NCBI GenBank assembly: GCA_046724665.1
Contig: JBKOWZ010000282.1
Span: 1-24,131, forward strand
DNA: 24,131 bases
Source: Actinocrinis sp046724665
GTDB lineage: Bacteria > Actinomycetota > Actinomycetes > Streptomycetales > Catenulisporaceae
Direction: 5' to 3'
The position numbers and the translations under genes are program-made. Within the stretch, counting starts at the first letter, position 1. Each line of letters opens with the position of its first letter. The notes below the pieces were generated by a model. It made no database searches. It was not told where the DNA came from and was given only the letters and a program-made list of their open reading frames with translations. Shown in pieces: positions 23,752-24,131 of this stretch.

Positions 23752-24131
23752 ACCTCCGGCGTCCGGGGTTGCCGGCTTCACGGTTCTGGGGCCGCTCGTC
23801 GCACTCAAACAGCCGGCCGCGGCTGTCGGATTCTTCCCTCTCCTTCGAGACGGACATCTCATTCGCGCCTGACAGATTGGGGTAGACGTATGCCATTTTC
23901 CGTGGTGTTCAGGAGGTCTCGGGGGCCGCCTGTTTCTCGTCTGGGTCTAGACGGGTCGGGATCGGCGGGTGTTCTACCCGACGCCTGTGTGGCCTTTTCT
24001 GTTTCCGGTCCATTTCCGCTTCAATTCACTTCCGCGGTTCGGCTGCCTTGTTTCGGGCCGGGCCTGGGACCGCTATTCTCGGGAATAGGAAACTGTCATG
24101 TTCGATGTAGGAAGAACGCGGGGTCGTGCGG
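23752..24131. other. No supported gene
   Basis: No supported gene, RNA or terminator is seen. The stretch is unusually pyrimidine-rich between 23970 and 24060. An ATG at 24098 with AGGAAA upstream could begin a gene running off the window, but only 11 codons are visible. Confidence 0.4.

Noticed and set aside
23890..24131. Open frame from ATG 23890 running off the window
   Set aside because: Codon use is unlike the neighbours, there is no Shine-Dalgarno sequence and no recognisable motif; the pyrimidine-rich composition alone explains the lack of stops.
1..24131. CRISPR arrays, prophage, transposase or biosynthetic gene cluster
   Set aside because: No regularly spaced repeat array, no integrase or transposase, and no synthase genes are seen; the short repeats at 10210-10249 have 5-bp spacers, far too short for CRISPR.

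Overview
The window is high-GC DNA with dense GC-rich third codon positions, GTG/TTG starts and strong Shine-Dalgarno sequences. The gene set (secreted CBM-bearing glycoside hydrolases, LacI regulators, a sugar ABC importer without its own ATPase) points to a mycelial soil actinomycete of the Streptomyces/Catenulispora kind. The exact genus cannot be fixed from sequence alone. Position 1 is an assembly edge: bases 25-57 are an Illumina Nextera adapter, so the first gene is artificially ended.

Layout. (1) 58-5072 holds housekeeping or unlinked genes: a beta-propeller lipoprotein (cut by the adapter), two small alpha/beta hydrolases, a complete PolX-type DNA polymerase/PHP phosphoesterase, and a small acidic protein. 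(2) 5192-19881 is a polysaccharide-utilisation locus. It has a secreted GH53 endo-galactanase with its own CelR/CebR-like operator, a LacI regulator, and a secreted GH39-like enzyme with a ricin lectin domain. Next come an ATPase/DUF234 gene, a second near-copy of the GH39-like enzyme in opposite orientation, a cytosolic GH63/GH37-like hydrolase, two ABC sugar permeases, a sugar-binding lipoprotein, and a second, closely related LacI regulator. (3) 19924-22718 holds a 5'-deoxynucleotidase-like HAD protein, a membrane-anchored hypothetical protein and a CE2-like SGNH esterase lipoprotein. (4) 22719-24131 is gene-poor and contains a decayed GH26 mannanase-like pseudogene.

How it works together (inference). 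The two secreted GH39-like enzymes and the galactanase would cut an extracellular plant polysaccharide. The binding protein and permeases would import oligosaccharides, probably powered by a shared MsiK-type ATPase encoded elsewhere. The cytosolic GH63-like enzyme would finish degradation. The main discovery is a consistent cis-regulatory design. The promoters of both GH39-like genes and of the importer operon share a TTGAC(C/T) -35 box, a 17-bp spacer, a -10 box and, 3-4 bp later, a 27-bp paired operator TCGAAYCG-N11-CGRYTCGA. The two LacI genes each have only a single 14-bp version of the site. The two regulators have identical helix-turn-helix cores and very probably read the same sites, so the whole block looks like one autoregulated regulon with duplicated parts.
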